From the NCBI RefSeq assembly GCF_009740285.1, contig NZ_CP046566.1, forward strand, positions 3,386,658 through 3,450,657: a stretch of DNA of 64,000 nucleotides. Direction: 5' to 3'. A model generated the notes under the pieces. The model was not told the origin of the DNA, searched no databases, and saw only the letters and a program-made list of their open reading frames with translations. Made by a program: the position numbers and the translations under genes. Every line of letters starts with the position of its first letter. Position 1 is the stretch's first letter. The stretch comes from Phnomibacter ginsenosidimutans (lineage in GTDB: Bacteria; Bacteroidota; Bacteroidia; Chitinophagales; Chitinophagaceae). This document shows positions 43,236 to 53,716 of this stretch, in pieces.

Positions 43236-44653
43236 TTGCTGTTATACAGTTTTTCTTTTACCAACGGCAGTAATGTATCTATGTCACCAGCACCTGCTGT
43301 TACCAGCATTTCGGGTTGATGAATATCTAAATCGGCCATCCATTCTTCCTTCGTCAATACCTGTACTTTATCCTTGGGCATACCTGCAGCTATGAGCTCA
43401 CTGGTTACACCGGGCATGGGCAATTCTCTGGCCGGATAAATGGGCAACAACACTACTCTGTCGGCGATGCTCAGCACTTCGGCAAAGGCTGCTGCATGAT
43501 CTTTGGTGCGGCTAAACAAATGCGGCTGAAACACCACCGTCATGGCGAGTGCAGGATACAATTGTTTGGCACTGTTGAGCAATGCCCGCAGTTCTTCCGG
43601 ATGATGTGCGTAATCATCGATAGCTACTTGTGTGCCGGTCGATTGATTATTCCACAGGTATTCAAAGCGACGCTTCACCCCTTTGTAATCAGCTACTGCT
43701 GCAATGATTTTATCATCGGCAATACGCAACATTTTCGCTACTGCAATTGCAACCAGCATGTTTTCTACATTGTGCATACCGCCAATATTCAGCTGCACAT
43801 TGCGAATCCACTGACCAGCCACATACGCATCAAACAAATAACCACCTTGCTCAATGCGAATGTTGTCTGCATGAATATCAGCCGGTATATCATCATGGCT
43901 GTGGCAATCATCGCCACAATCATGTGTATATAGTTCGTTAATCAAACTATACGTGAGCTGCCGTTGAATCGGTGCTTCATCCAACCGCTTCAATTGCTTT
44001 TTGCGAATGAGTACACCAGCTGATTTAATACGTTGTGCAAACTCTACAAAAGCATCTTCCATGGCTTCTACCGTTCCGTAGATATCGAGGTGATCGGCAT
44101 CCATCGAAGTGATGGCCGCGATATCTGGCGACAGCTTGTGGAAGCTTCTGTCGAACTCATCGGCTTCTACTACACACACGTTGTTTTCACTGCCCCAGAA
44201 GTTGGTGCCGTAGTTGACAGACACACCGCCCAAAAACACATTGCAACCATACTCGGTGTGGCGCAGCAAGTGGCCCACCATAGTGCTGATGCTGGTTTTG
44301 CCATGCGTACCGGCAATGCAGATATTGAAACTATCGGCAGTAATGATTTGCAAAATATCGCTGCGCTTCACTACTTTATAACCATTGTTGCGGTACCAGT
44401 TCAACTCTTCGTGCTGAGCAGGAATAGCAGGCGTGTACACTACGAGTTGAACGTCTTTGTCCAGCAGCGCTACCTCATCTGTATAATGAATCAATGCACC
44501 TTCTTCACTCAGCTGTTTTGTGAGTGTGGTTTCGGTTTTATCGTATCCACTCACTACCACGCCTTTGTGCAGGAAGAAGCGGGCAATGGCACTCATGCCA
44601 ATGCCACCGATACCGATGAAGTAGATGCGTTGTATGTCTTTAAGCGATAGCAT
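43232..44653 (-). CDS. murC: UDP-N-acetylmuramate--L-alanine ligase
   Basis: ATP-dependent addition of L-Ala to UDP-MurNAc. The 473-residue protein has the N-terminal Rossmann-like motif IYFIGIGGIGMSAIARFFL, the ATP loop IAGTHGKTSISTMVGHLL near residue 111, the EADEFDRSF motif near 160 and ITSMDADHLDIYGT near 177. The C-terminal domain has DDYAHHPEELRALL near 346 and VVFQPHLFSRTKD near 376. It overlaps murG by 14 bases and ftsQ by four. Confidence 0.97.
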   Translation of the reverse strand: MLSLKDIQRIYFIGIGGIGMSAIARFFLHKGVVVSGYDKTETTLTKQLSEEGALIHYTDEVALLDKDVQLVVYTPAIPAQHEELNWYRNNGYKVVKRSDILQIITADSFNICIAGTHGKTSISTMVGHLLRHTEYGCNVFLGGVSVNYGTNFWGSENNVCVVEADEFDRSFHKLSPDIAAITSMDADHLDIYGTVEAMEDAFVEFAQRIKSAGVLIRKKQLKRLDEAPIQRQLTYSLINELYTHDCGDDCHSHDDIPADIHADNIRIEQGGYLFDAYVAGQWIRNVQLNIGGMHNVENMLVAIAVAKMLRIADDKIIAAVADYKGVKRRFEYLWNNQSTGTQVAIDDYAHHPEELRALLNSAKQLYPALAMTVVFQPHLFSRTKDHAAAFAEVLSIADRVVLLPIYPARELPMPGVTSELIAAGMPKDKVQVLTKEEWMADLDIHQPEMLVTAGAGDIDTLLPLVKEKLYNSN

Positions 44654-45743
44654 GTATCGTATTCAATATCTCTTTAGCAATAATGGTATCAGCATCCAAC
44701 CGTGCCAGTTGCTTCAGTTGCTGCTGCATGTTGTTTCGTGTGTGTTCGTTGTGCATGAGTTCGAGTACAGTAGGCACTAGTGTTTGTTTGGCATCTGCAT
44801 CGGCTACCACGGCAGCAGCACCGGCATTTACCAATTGCATAGCGTTGGCAGTTTGATGGTCTTCTGCAGCAAACGGGAAAGGCACAAACACTGCAGGCTT
44901 GGCTACTATGCACAGCTCTGCTACACTCATGGCACCTGCCCTGCTCACCACTATATCTGCAGCTGCATACGCAGCACTCATGTCTTCAATAAATGCACTC
45001 GTCCACACTTGTGGGTTATTGGCTACGGCAGCTTTCGCTTCAGCTTCAAACAGCTTACCGGTTTGCCATATCACCTGCCAACCAGATTGCAGCAATGCAG
45101 GCAGGTTATGTTCGATAGCCTGATTGATGCTTCTTGCTCCCAGGCTGCCGCCGATGATTAATACTACCGGCACATTGGGCTGCAAGCCAAACTGCTGGCG
45201 GGCTGCAGCGGCATCTTTTTGTGGCGCCGCAATTTCTTTGCGCACCGGATTTCCGGTAATCATCAGTTTGCTGGCAGGAAAGAATTTTTCCATGCCTGCA
45301 CCCGCTACAAAAACTTTGCTGGCATTTTTACCCAGCATTTGATTGGCCTTTCCTGCAAAGGCATTGCTCTCATGCAGGAAAGTGGGAATACCTTTTTGCT
45401 GTGCCAACTTCAGCACCGGAAAACTGCTGTAACCACCTACACCAAACGCGGCTGTTGGTTGAAAGCGTTTGAAGATGCTACGCACCTGCCAAAAACTTTG
45501 GATGAGCTTGAATGGCAACGACCAGTTCTTCCAGAGATGCGTTCTGTTGAATCCAGCGATGTCCAATCCTTCAATATTGAAACCAGCTTGTGGTACTTTT
45601 TCCATTTCCATTTTACCCTTGGCACCAACAAATAAAATGTCGGCATCGGGCTGCAATGTTTTGATGGCTTTGGCCACCGCTACTGCAGGAAAAATATGGC
45701 CACCAGTACCGCCACCAGCTATAATGATTCTTGCCTTACTCAT
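44640..45743 (-). CDS. murG: UDP-GlcNAc:undecaprenyl-PP-MurNAc-pentapeptide GlcNAc transferase
   Basis: GT-B glycosyltransferase that completes lipid II at the inner face of the membrane. The 367-residue protein has IIAGGGTGGHIFPAVAVA at the N-terminus and GVGGYSSFPVLKLA near residue 100. HESNAFAGKANQMLG follows near 123, VLIIGGSLGARSINQ near 194 and the UDP-GlcNAc-binding VVSRAGAMSVAELCI near 261. FPFAAEDHQTANAMQL near 287 is the closing signature. It overlaps ftsW by four bases. Confidence 0.97.
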   Translation of the reverse strand: MSKARIIIAGGGTGGHIFPAVAVAKAIKTLQPDADILFVGAKGKMEMEKVPQAGFNIEGLDIAGFNRTHLWKNWSLPFKLIQSFWQVRSIFKRFQPTAAFGVGGYSSFPVLKLAQQKGIPTFLHESNAFAGKANQMLGKNASKVFVAGAGMEKFFPASKLMITGNPVRKEIAAPQKDAAAARQQFGLQPNVPVVLIIGGSLGARSINQAIEHNLPALLQSGWQVIWQTGKLFEAEAKAAVANNPQVWTSAFIEDMSAAYAAADIVVSRAGAMSVAELCIVAKPAVFVPFPFAAEDHQTANAMQLVNAGAAAVVADADAKQTLVPTVLELMHNEHTRNNMQQQLKQLARLDADTIIAKEILNTIHAIA

Positions 45744-47026
45744 GCTGCCACCTCCGCTTTTGCTGGTTCTTCTTTGCCTTCGAGTTGCTCAATATTGCGG
45801 GCAATGCTGAGCAGGATGCCAATAGAAAAACAAGTGAACAAAAAGGATGTACCACCCATACTTACGAGGGGCAGGGTAACACCTGTAACGGGCACTATAT
45901 TTACGTTGACCGCCATGTTACTGATGGCCTGAATGGCCAGCGTAACACCGAGTGCCAACGCCAGAAACGTTCCGAATGCATAAGGACATTTGCCCACAAT
46001 GCGAATGCAGCGATAGAGAAATGCGAGGTATAAAAACACCATCAGCATGCCACCCAAAAAGCCATACTCTTCGATAATGATGGCGTAAATAAAATCGCTG
46101 TACGGATGGGGTAAAAAGTTGCGCTGTTCACTATTGCCGGGGCCAAGACCAATCCAGCTGCCTTTAGCAATAGCTACCTTGGCTTGTTGCACCTGATAAG
46201 GAACGGCATCGCCTTCGGCATAGATAAAATCCTGAATGCGGCTTACCCATGTACCTACCCGCCCTTGCTTGCGGATATTCTGCACCACTCCGCTTTCGTT
46301 ATTGGCTGCTACTGTTGCTGCTTCTGACTTGTGTGTAAACACAGCAGCAGCAATCAGCATCACCACAGGAATAGCAGCAATGCCGATCGTCAACAACAAA
46401 TGCTTGATAGAAGCACGACCCATAAACAACACCAACAAACCCGTAGCACCAGTGAGCAAACAAGTACTGAGGTTGGCCGGTGCAATGAGCAAACAGGTAA
46501 TGCCAATGGGCAACAACATGGGCAGATAGCCCTTCTTAAAATCAGTAATCACATTTTGCTTGCGGCTGATTTGTCTTGCCAAATACATGAACAAAGCCAG
46601 ACGTGCAAAGTCGGAAGTTTGAAAAGTAAGATTGATTAATGGGAGCTTAATCCAACGGTTGGCTTCGTTGAGATTGGCCCCAAACAATAAGGTATACAGC
46701 AAGAGCGGAATGGAAGCGATGTACAACCACAACGCCACTTTGCTGAAGAAACGGTAATCAACCAAGTGGGTGAAGTAGATAACACCAACACCTATTACAA
46801 TAAACGTAATCTGACGGAAAAGATAATACTCGGTATTGCCCTTGTTTTGCTTGTATGCCAGCGATCCGGTAGAGCTGTACACGGCCAGCAAACTGATGAC
46901 TACCAGTACGGCCACGATGCTCCAGATCACCCGGTCACCACGAGTTTTGCCCGACAGCAACAAGAGTTTGCCTGCTGAGAAATCTCCCAGGTTCAATTCA
47001 TCCGATATGTTTTTCCAGGCGCCCAA
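45740..47026 (-). CDS. ftsW: FtsW/RodA-family peptidoglycan glycosyltransferase
   Basis: SEDS-family polymerase that works with the class B PBP at the septum. The 428-residue protein has about ten transmembrane helices. Family motifs: NEANRWIKLPLINLTFQTSDFARLAL near residue 139, carrying the conserved R-W-I and S-x-x-A/L-K/R pattern, and GPGNSEQRNFLPHPYSDFIYAIIIEEYGFLG near 298. The latter includes the periplasmic Asp/Glu region. The C-terminus has VTGVTLPLVSMGGTSFL, the usual SEDS closing motif. It directly abuts murD and overlaps murG. Confidence 0.95.
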   Translation of the reverse strand: MGAWKNISDELNLGDFSAGKLLLLSGKTRGDRVIWSIVAVLVVISLLAVYSSTGSLAYKQNKGNTEYYLFRQITFIVIGVGVIYFTHLVDYRFFSKVALWLYIASIPLLLYTLLFGANLNEANRWIKLPLINLTFQTSDFARLALFMYLARQISRKQNVITDFKKGYLPMLLPIGITCLLIAPANLSTCLLTGATGLLVLFMGRASIKHLLLTIGIAAIPVVMLIAAAVFTHKSEAATVAANNESGVVQNIRKQGRVGTWVSRIQDFIYAEGDAVPYQVQQAKVAIAKGSWIGLGPGNSEQRNFLPHPYSDFIYAIIIEEYGFLGGMLMVFLYLAFLYRCIRIVGKCPYAFGTFLALALGVTLAIQAISNMAVNVNIVPVTGVTLPLVSMGGTSFLFTCFSIGILLSIARNIEQLEGKEEPAKAEVAA

Positions 47027-48366
47027 TTACAATTCTTTTACGGCCATTTTAAATTGTGTTCCGCGGTCTTCGTAGTTCTTAAACAAATCGAAGCTGGCGC
47101 ATGCAGGAGAGAGCAATACTGCATCACCTTTCTCCGCCAGTTTGTATGCTGCCATTACCGCTGCCTTTGCACTATCTGCATCTACAATCGCTGGTACTTT
47201 ACCTGCAAACGCTTCATGTATTTTAGCATTGTCTACACCCATGCAGATAATTGCTTTTACCTTTTCTGTAACCAAATCTTCAATCACGGTGTAGTCATTG
47301 CCTTTATCTACACCACCCAAAATGAGCACCGTTGGCTTGGTCATGCTTTCCAATGCATACCAGGTGCTGTTGATGTTGGTAGCCTTGCTATCGTTGATGT
47401 ATTCAACACCACGAATGGTAGCTACGGGCTCCATGCGATGCTCAAGACTTTCGAATGTTTGAATGGCTTCTCTAATCTTGTCCTTCCTGATGTCCAGCAC
47501 CGTTGCAGCAATCCCCGCAGCCATAGTATTGTATTGATTGTGTTTTCCTTTCAATGCGAAGTCGTGAATACTCATCCTTACTTCTTGTTCCTTTACTTTT
47601 ATGAGCATCTCCTCGTCTTTGATATAAGCGCCCTGGCGTACTTCTTTTTCATGGTGAATGGCAATAGGTTAGTTAGGTTACTGAATTTATGTTGGTTAGC
47701 TACGGTTACTTCATCGTCGGCGCAGTAGATGCAATAGTCACCCGGCTGCTGATTTTCGGTGATGCGAAACTTCGCATTGATATAGTTTTCAAATTGATAG
47801 TTGTAACGGTCGAGATGGTCTTCCGTGATGTTGACCAACACGGCAATGTCAGGTCGAAACGTAACGATGTCATCCAACTGAAAGCTGCTGATTTCGGCTA
47901 CATACAAAGGCTTTGGATCGATGGCTACCTGACGGGCAATGGAATAACCAATGTTTCCCACCAGTGCACAATCCAACCCTCCTGCTTTGCAAATAGCATA
48001 GATGAGTGAGGTGGTGGTGCTTTTACCATTGCTACCGGTGATGCCGATGATTTTGCTATCGCCTTTGTAGCGGTATGCAAATTCCACTTCGCTAATCACC
48101 GGAATGCCTCGGGCACGAATGGCTTTTACTACGGCAGCTTTCTCAGGAATGCCGGGGCTCTTCACTACTTCATCAGCTTGCAGTATCCGTTCCATGCTGT
48201 GCGAACCAGATTCATAAGCAATGCCATGCTGCATCAATTCAGCCTCGTAAGGTTTGCTGATAGCTCCGCCATCAGATACAAACACGTCGTATCCTTTGGC
48301 CTTCGCCAATATGGCTGCACCAACACCGCTTTCGCCTGCACCTAATATGATGAGTTGTTTACCCAA
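47027..48366 (-). CDS. murD: UDP-N-acetylmuramoylalanine--D-glutamate ligase, frameshifted
   Basis: ATP-dependent addition of D-Glu; essential in walled bacteria. The first frame from 48366 (MGKQLIILGAGESGVGAAIL) has the ATP loop GITGSNGKSTTTSLIYAI near residue 113 and NITEDHLDRYNYQFEN near 184. It goes out of frame after LLPFTMKK. The -1 frame runs EVRQGAYIKDEEMLIKVKEQ and then holds GKHNQYNTMAAGIAA, YINDSKATNINST, ILGGVDKGNDY and LLSPACASFDLFKNYEDRG. The break is at 47645-47649, five A on the coding strand before GAAGTA; a sixth A restores a 446-residue protein. An essential single gene inside an intact cluster is unlikely to be dead, so a sequence error is favoured. Confidence 0.92.
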
Positions 48367-48372
48367 TTTCGT

Positions 48373-49668
48373 TTATCGCATTTTGAGTGTAATCACTGAG
48401 AAGATGGCCAGAATGAGTGTGATAACCCAGAACCGCACCGCAATCTTGCTTTCGTGGTAACCGAGTTTTTGATAGTGGTGATGCAGCGGACTCATGAGAA
48501 AAATGCGCCGCCCCTCACCGTATTTTCTTTTGGTGTATTTGAAGTAGGATACCTGCAGAATCACACTCAGATTTTCAATGAGGAATACACCGCAGAAAAT
48601 AGGAATGAGTAATTCTTTACGCACAATGATGGCCAGTGAAGCAATGATGCCGCCCAATGCCAGACTACCTGTGTCGCCCATGAATACTTGTGCGGGATAT
48701 GCATTGTACCACAAGAAGCCTACGCATGCTCCTATGAAAGCACCAATGAAAATGGAGAGCTCACCCAGGTTGGGTATGTACATGATATTGAGATACTCGG
48801 CAAAGCGGATGTTACCACTCGTGTAAGCAAACAATCCTAATACTGCACCGATGATTGCCGACACGCCTGTGGCCAATCCATCCAAACCATCAGTAATGTT
48901 TGAACCATTGCTAACCGCTGTAATAATGAAGATGACTACAATGATGTACAGAATGTATGTGTAGTCTTCCCATGTTTTTGGCAGCAACTTGGCGTAGTTG
49001 AATTCATGTCCTTTTACAAAAGGAATGGTAGTGATAGGCGTTTGTACTTTTACAAAACGGTGTTCTTCACCATCAATGATTTTTACGGTTTCACCTACCA
49101 GCCGTTCTTTAGATTGAAGCACTACCTGTTGGTTGGTGCCCACCACTTCTCTTTCTACCACTACCGATTGATTGAAGTACAAGGTGGCGCCAACAATCAA
49201 ACCCAAGCCTATTTGTCCGGCTACTTTAAACTTACCAGCCAAACCATCGGCATCGGCTTTCTTATACTGGATACCTTTTGCCTTCGCTATCCGCTTGGCA
49301 CGGAGTTTCAGGTAGTCGTCAATAAAACCAATCATACCACACCACACCGTTACAAGCAACATGAGTATGATGTAGATGTTTTCAATTTTGGCAAACAACA
49401 AAGTGGGTACTAAAATGGCCAGCAAAATAATAAAGCCACCCATGGTTGGTGTGTTGGCTTTGTCAACTTCGCCGGGTAAACCGAGCTCACGTACTGCTTC
49501 GCCCACCTGCATGTTTTGCAAACGCTTGATGATGCGTTTTCCAAAAACGGTGGTGATTACCAACGACAACATAACAGCCAACGCCACCCTAAAGGTGATG
49601 AACTGAAACAGTCCGGCACCCGAAAGGTCAAACTCGCTGTGAAGCCAATTGAACAGGTGGTAGAGCAT
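48373..49668 (-). CDS. mraY: Phospho-N-acetylmuramoyl-pentapeptide-transferase
   Basis: Membrane enzyme that makes lipid I. The 431-residue protein has about ten helices, with the signature [20 protein letters not shown] near residue 69 and the Mg-binding [10 protein letters not shown] near 115. [15 protein letters not shown] near 256 follows, then [15 protein letters not shown] near 340 and [15 protein letters not shown] near 396. A hydrophilic insertion of about 60 residues (180-240, [16 protein letters not shown]) lies between helices; Bacteroidota MraY proteins often carry one. It is 25 bases after murE. Confidence 0.96.
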   Translation of the reverse strand: MLYHLFNWLHSEFDLSGAGLFQFITFRVALAVMLSLVITTVFGKRIIKRLQNMQVGEAVRELGLPGEVDKANTPTMGGFIILLAILVPTLLFAKIENIYIILMLLVTVWCGMIGFIDDYLKLRAKRIAKAKGIQYKKADADGLAGKFKVAGQIGLGLIVGATLYFNQSVVVEREVVGTNQQVVLQSKERLVGETVKIIDGEEHRFVKVQTPITTIPFVKGHEFNYAKLLPKTWEDYTYILYIIVVIFIITAVSNGSNITDGLDGLATGVSAIIGAVLGLFAYTSGNIRFAEYLNIMYIPNLGELSIFIGAFIGACVGFLWYNAYPAQVFMGDTGSLALGGIIASLAIIVRKELLIPIFCGVFLIENLSVILQVSYFKYTKRKYGEGRRIFLMSPLHHHYQKLGYHESKIAVRFWVITLILAIFSVITLKMR

Positions 49669-49693
49669 AGCTGGTTGGTTGTTCGGTTGTTAA

Positions 49694-51160
49694 TTATTTA
49701 CTGAGTTCCTGAAAGTTGTTGATGAGTTCTTCTTTGTCGTCGAAGTGATGTTTCACTCCGTTGATATCTTGATATTTTTCGTGGCCTTTTCCTGCCACCA
49801 AAATGATATCTCCGGGTTGAGACAGCATGATGGCTGTACGAATTGCTTCCCTTCTATCGGCAATCACCACGCACTTGCGTTTATGCTCACTCTTCATATC
49901 CCGAAGCATATCGTTCAAAATTTCCTGCGGGTCTTCGGTGCGTGGATTATCGCTGGTCAAGATGGCCTTGGTGCTGTATTCACAAGCAGCGGCAGCCATC
50001 AGTGGTCGTTTGGTTTTATCACGGTCGCCACCACAGCCAACTACTGTAATCACCTGCTCATTGCCTTGCTGCAACTTTTTAATAGTGGCCAGTACATTGA
50101 GCAATGCATCAGGCGTATGTGCATAGTCTACAATGCCGATTACTTTTTCATTGGCTGAAACGGTATAATCAAAACGGCCTTCAGCACCATGCAAATTGCT
50201 GAGCACCGCCAACACCTGATCGGCATCTTCGCCCAGGTTTACAGCAGCGCCATACACAGCCAGCAGATTGTAAGCATTGAACTCGCCAATCATGCGGAAG
50301 TGTACTTCCTTGCCATTGATATCCATGATTAAACCAGTCAGGTTGTTTTCTACAATCTTGCCTTTGAAGTCAGCTGCTGTTTTCAGCGCATACATCAAGC
50401 GGCGTCCGTTGCAGTTTTGCAGCATAATGGTTCCGCGTTTGTCGTCGGCATTGCTAATCGCAAATGCATCGGCAGACAAACCATCGAAGAAGGCTTTCTT
50501 CACCCGGATGTACTCATCAAATGTTTTGTGATAATCGAGGTGGTCGTGGGTGATGTTGGTAAACAACGCACCATCGAAATGCAGACCTGTAATGCGATGC
50601 TGATGAATAGCATGGCTACTGCATTCCATGAACACGTGAGTGCAACCCGCATCTACCATCGTCCGCATCAAACCATTCAGGCTGATGGCATCGGGCGTGG
50701 TATGTTCTGCGGTGTACGCTTCATCACCTATCAGATTTTTAACGGTAGAAATAAGGCCGCATTTGTAGCCCAATGCAGTAAACAGTTGAAACAACAAAGT
50801 AGCAACCGTTGTTTTTCCGTTGGTGCCTGTTACACCTACCAGCTTTACTGCTGCAGATGGATGATTGAAAAATTCATTGGCAACAATCGCCAGTGCTTCA
50901 GATGTATTCTTTACCAACACATAGGTCACTGCTTCTTCCAGCGTTGAGGGCAAAGTGCTACACAATACAACGGTAGCACCATTTGCAATGGCTGTATTGA
51001 TGTACTGGTGACCATCTTGCTGCCAGCCTACAATAGCCGCAAACAAAAAGCCAGACTTCACTTTACGGCTATCAATAGCCAAACCAGCCACAGACTGATC
51101 AGCATTGCCGGTCAACTGTAGCACCTCAACTTCTTGTAATATGTTGCGAAGTGTTTTCAC
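49694..51160 (-). CDS. murE: UDP-MurNAc-L-Ala-D-Glu--meso-diaminopimelate ligase
   Basis: Adds the third residue of the peptide stem. The 488-residue protein has DSRKVKSGFLFAAIVGWQQDG near residue 31, the ATP loop GVTGTNGKTTVATLLFQL near 109 and FTNITHDHLDYHKTFDEY near 200. DYAHTPDALLNVL follows near 350. The DNPR motif (LTSDNPRTEDPQEI near 409) predicts meso-DAP as the added amino acid. Murein of this organism is therefore DAP type. It is four bases after the PBP gene. Confidence 0.96.
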   Translation of the reverse strand: MKTLRNILQEVEVLQLTGNADQSVAGLAIDSRKVKSGFLFAAIVGWQQDGHQYINTAIANGATVVLCSTLPSTLEEAVTYVLVKNTSEALAIVANEFFNHPSAAVKLVGVTGTNGKTTVATLLFQLFTALGYKCGLISTVKNLIGDEAYTAEHTTPDAISLNGLMRTMVDAGCTHVFMECSSHAIHQHRITGLHFDGALFTNITHDHLDYHKTFDEYIRVKKAFFDGLSADAFAISNADDKRGTIMLQNCNGRRLMYALKTAADFKGKIVENNLTGLIMDINGKEVHFRMIGEFNAYNLLAVYGAAVNLGEDADQVLAVLSNLHGAEGRFDYTVSANEKVIGIVDYAHTPDALLNVLATIKKLQQGNEQVITVVGCGGDRDKTKRPLMAAAACEYSTKAILTSDNPRTEDPQEILNDMLRDMKSEHKRKCVVIADRREAIRTAIMLSQPGDIILVAGKGHEKYQDINGVKHHFDDKEELINNFQELSK

Positions 51161-51164
51161 TTGT

Positions 51165-53264
51165 TTAGTTCAATTGTAGATGAATGGTTTGTCCTTTGCT
51201 GATGGGTGTTCCGGGTAAAATAGATTGCGCCACTACTTTGCCCCTGCCTGCTACCGTTACCATCAAACCTTTTTCCTCACATACTGCTAGTGCGTCTTTC
51301 AAGCCTACACCTTGCAGAGGTGGCATAGCCGCATCTTGTTTATCTGCGCTGCGTAAAACCTTCCCTTTACCTGCGCTATTTTCAAACAAGGCTACCATGC
51401 TATTGGCGCTGCTGTCGCTCATGCGCCAGCCAAAAAAGCCAGCCAGTTTTTTCAGCGTTTGCTGACGTGCATAGAGTTGAAAAGAAGTACTGTCCGCTTT
51501 GCCGGGTTGCACCTGTGGTTGCTTAAACAAATGGGTAGCATAAATGCGGTCAGCAACTTCTCGAAACACAGGTCCTGCTACAGAAGCACCGTAAAACTTA
51601 GCAGCATGCGCCTTGTTGCGAATCACCACTACAATGGTGTACTGCGGATCGTTGGCAGGAAAATAACCGGCAAATGAAGACTGGTACATTTTATCGGCAT
51701 AAGTGATGCCTTTGTCGGCTACCAATGAGGTACCTGTTTTGCCGGCGAAAGTGTACGCTTCGGTTTTCATTCCACGACCTGTACCATTCAGCACTACGCC
51801 TTCCAGGCTTTGGCGGACCTGAGCAATTACCTCGCGGTCTGCTATTTGAGCATTCAATACAACGGGCTCGTATTGCTGTACTATTTTACCATCTTTCAGC
51901 AAAGCATTTACTACATAAGGCTTCATCATTCTGCCACCGTTGGCCACAGCGTTGTAGAGCATGGCTGTATGCATAGGCGTAATGGTGAGGTTGTAGCCAA
52001 AGCCCATCCATGGCAATGTGGTATTGCTCCAATGCCGACTACCGGGCTTATAAATACTGGGACGAGATTCACCAGGTAAATCGATACCTGTAATTGAATC
52101 CATACGCCAGTTGTGCAAATGCTGTAAAAATTCAGCAGGCTTATTGCCGTAATGATAGTAGGTCAATTTGGCCATGCCTACGTTGCTGCTCTTTTCAAAT
52201 GATTGCTGAATGGTAGCCTGATGCATGCCATGCACTTCACTATCAAACACCACCTGACCAGCTACTGGCCAACGACCACCTTCTAAATCAACTACGCTGT
52301 TCAGCGTCACCTTTTTGTCTTGCAACACCGCCATGAGTGTTACCAGTTTCCAGGTAGAGCCGGGCTCACTGGCAGAGAGTGCATAGTTGTAATCTTCCCA
52401 GTAGTTACCATCACTTTGACGACCGAGGTTGGCTATGGCTTTTACCTTTCCGGTTTTTACTTCCATTACAATGCAGGTGCCACGCAGTGCTTCATTTTCC
52501 ACCATCATTTTCTGCAAAGCCTGCTGCGCTATTTCTTGAATGTTGACATCCAGCGTTGTCACTACATCACTACCATCTTGAGGCTCCCGATCGGTGCCTT
52601 CAATAGGTACACCTGCACCACCAGCGATGTAGCGCACCAAGCGTTTGCCATCGGTACCACCGAGGTATTGGTCATATTTTTTCTCCAGCCCTACTTTGTT
52701 GTTTTCCCGGGCAATACCAATGGTACGGTTGGCCAGTAACTTATAAGGATAGAGGCGTTTCATCCGCACCACGGCAATGAAGCCACTTTTGTTTTTACCC
52801 AGTTTTACCAGGGGCAATTTTTTGAGGTCTTCGTAGTCGGCAAATGAAATTTTCCGCTTGAGTAACACAAATCGGTCTTTGCTGCGAAAGCCCTTATCGA
52901 GCAGTTTCTTGTATTCTTTTACTGTACGGTCTTTGAAGAGTTTGGCCAGACCAATCGCCAATGAATCGGCATACTGATGATAGAGCTGCCCTTCTTTTTC
53001 AATCAAACCATCGGCTTGAAAATCGATATAGATATCAAACTCCGGAACAGAGGTGCTAAGCACTTCGCCTGATTCGCTGTAAATGGTACCCCGCTCTGCA
53101 GCAATCGATTCAAAACGAATATGGGCACTATCGGCCATGCTGCGCCAGTACTTTCCTTGTGCCAACTGTATATAAGCCACTTTGCCCAACACCGCCAGAC
53201 ACACCAGCACCAACACCATGAAGACCAGGTAGGTGCGGATGAGTATTTCTTTTTTGGTTTCCAT
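51165..53264 (-). CDS. ftsI: Division-specific class B penicillin-binding protein with PASTA domain (FtsI)
   Basis: Transpeptidase that cross-links septal peptidoglycan. The 699-residue protein has one N-terminal helix (TYLVFMVLVLVCLAVLGKVA) and a dimerisation domain (AAERGTIYSESGEVLS near 56). The transpeptidase has SxxK as STWK near 303 (EPGSTWKLVTL), SxN as SSN in EKSSNVGMAK and KTG in FAGKTGTSLVA. The C-terminus holds a single PASTA domain (MPPLQGVGLKDALAVCEEKG near 640). It lies between the ftsL-like gene (39 bases) and murE. Confidence 0.95.
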   Translation of the reverse strand: METKKEILIRTYLVFMVLVLVCLAVLGKVAYIQLAQGKYWRSMADSAHIRFESIAAERGTIYSESGEVLSTSVPEFDIYIDFQADGLIEKEGQLYHQYADSLAIGLAKLFKDRTVKEYKKLLDKGFRSKDRFVLLKRKISFADYEDLKKLPLVKLGKNKSGFIAVVRMKRLYPYKLLANRTIGIARENNKVGLEKKYDQYLGGTDGKRLVRYIAGGAGVPIEGTDREPQDGSDVVTTLDVNIQEIAQQALQKMMVENEALRGTCIVMEVKTGKVKAIANLGRQSDGNYWEDYNYALSASEPGSTWKLVTLMAVLQDKKVTLNSVVDLEGGRWPVAGQVVFDSEVHGMHQATIQQSFEKSSNVGMAKLTYYHYGNKPAEFLQHLHNWRMDSITGIDLPGESRPSIYKPGSRHWSNTTLPWMGFGYNLTITPMHTAMLYNAVANGGRMMKPYVVNALLKDGKIVQQYEPVVLNAQIADREVIAQVRQSLEGVVLNGTGRGMKTEAYTFAGKTGTSLVADKGITYADKMYQSSFAGYFPANDPQYTIVVVIRNKAHAAKFYGASVAGPVFREVADRIYATHLFKQPQVQPGKADSTSFQLYARQQTLKKLAGFFGWRMSDSSANSMVALFENSAGKGKVLRSADKQDAAMPPLQGVGLKDALAVCEEKGLMVTVAGRGKVVAQSILPGTPISKGQTIHLQLN

Positions 53265-53303
53265 GAAAGTGGCGGTTCAGTTGAATCAGTAAATGTTTTA
53301 AAT

Positions 53304-53660
53304 CTATGGCGTCGGGGGATTGGAAGATGTTTGTAGCGAATCGGTACGTAGTTGAGCGGGGGGCTCCATACTTCGTTGTAATCCGAGTGGCTCTACTGCT
53401 TTGGCCAACTCGCTTTCTTTACTTCGGTAAATCAGTTCGGCTTGTAATGTTTTGTAGTGGTATTGCAGTTGCTTCAGTTCCCGGGTGGCTTTGCCGGTAT
53501 TGCGAATATTGTTGTCGGCGTAATGCCCATTTCCGATATAGAGTACGGCAAGTATGGCGAGGAAAAAGATGAAGGGCACATGTTGTACCATCCATTGGCC
53601 TTGCAGCCATTTGCGCCAATTAGTTTTGGCTGGTTTTTGTCCGGCGGCCGTTTCTTGCAC
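53304..53660 (-). CDS. ftsL: FtsL-like division protein
   Basis: A 118-residue bitopic protein: basic N-terminus (KPAKTNWRKWLQGQW), one transmembrane helix (VPFIFFLAILAVLYIGNG near 28-46) and a periplasmic coiled coil (ATRELKQLQYHYKTLQAELI). A Pro/Ser tail closes it. FtsL sequences diverge fast. The position between rsmH and the class B PBP gene, the size and the topology make the call. Confidence 0.88.
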   Translation of the reverse strand: MQETAAGQKPAKTNWRKWLQGQWMVQHVPFIFFLAILAVLYIGNGHYADNNIRNTGKATRELKQLQYHYKTLQAELIYRSKESELAKAVEPLGLQRSMEPPAQLRTDSLQTSSNPPTP

Positions 53661-53716
53661 TCGTTTCGTTTGTGTTACAGGGTTAGTAATATTGTTTCAG
53701 TTCTTGCTTGCTTTGT

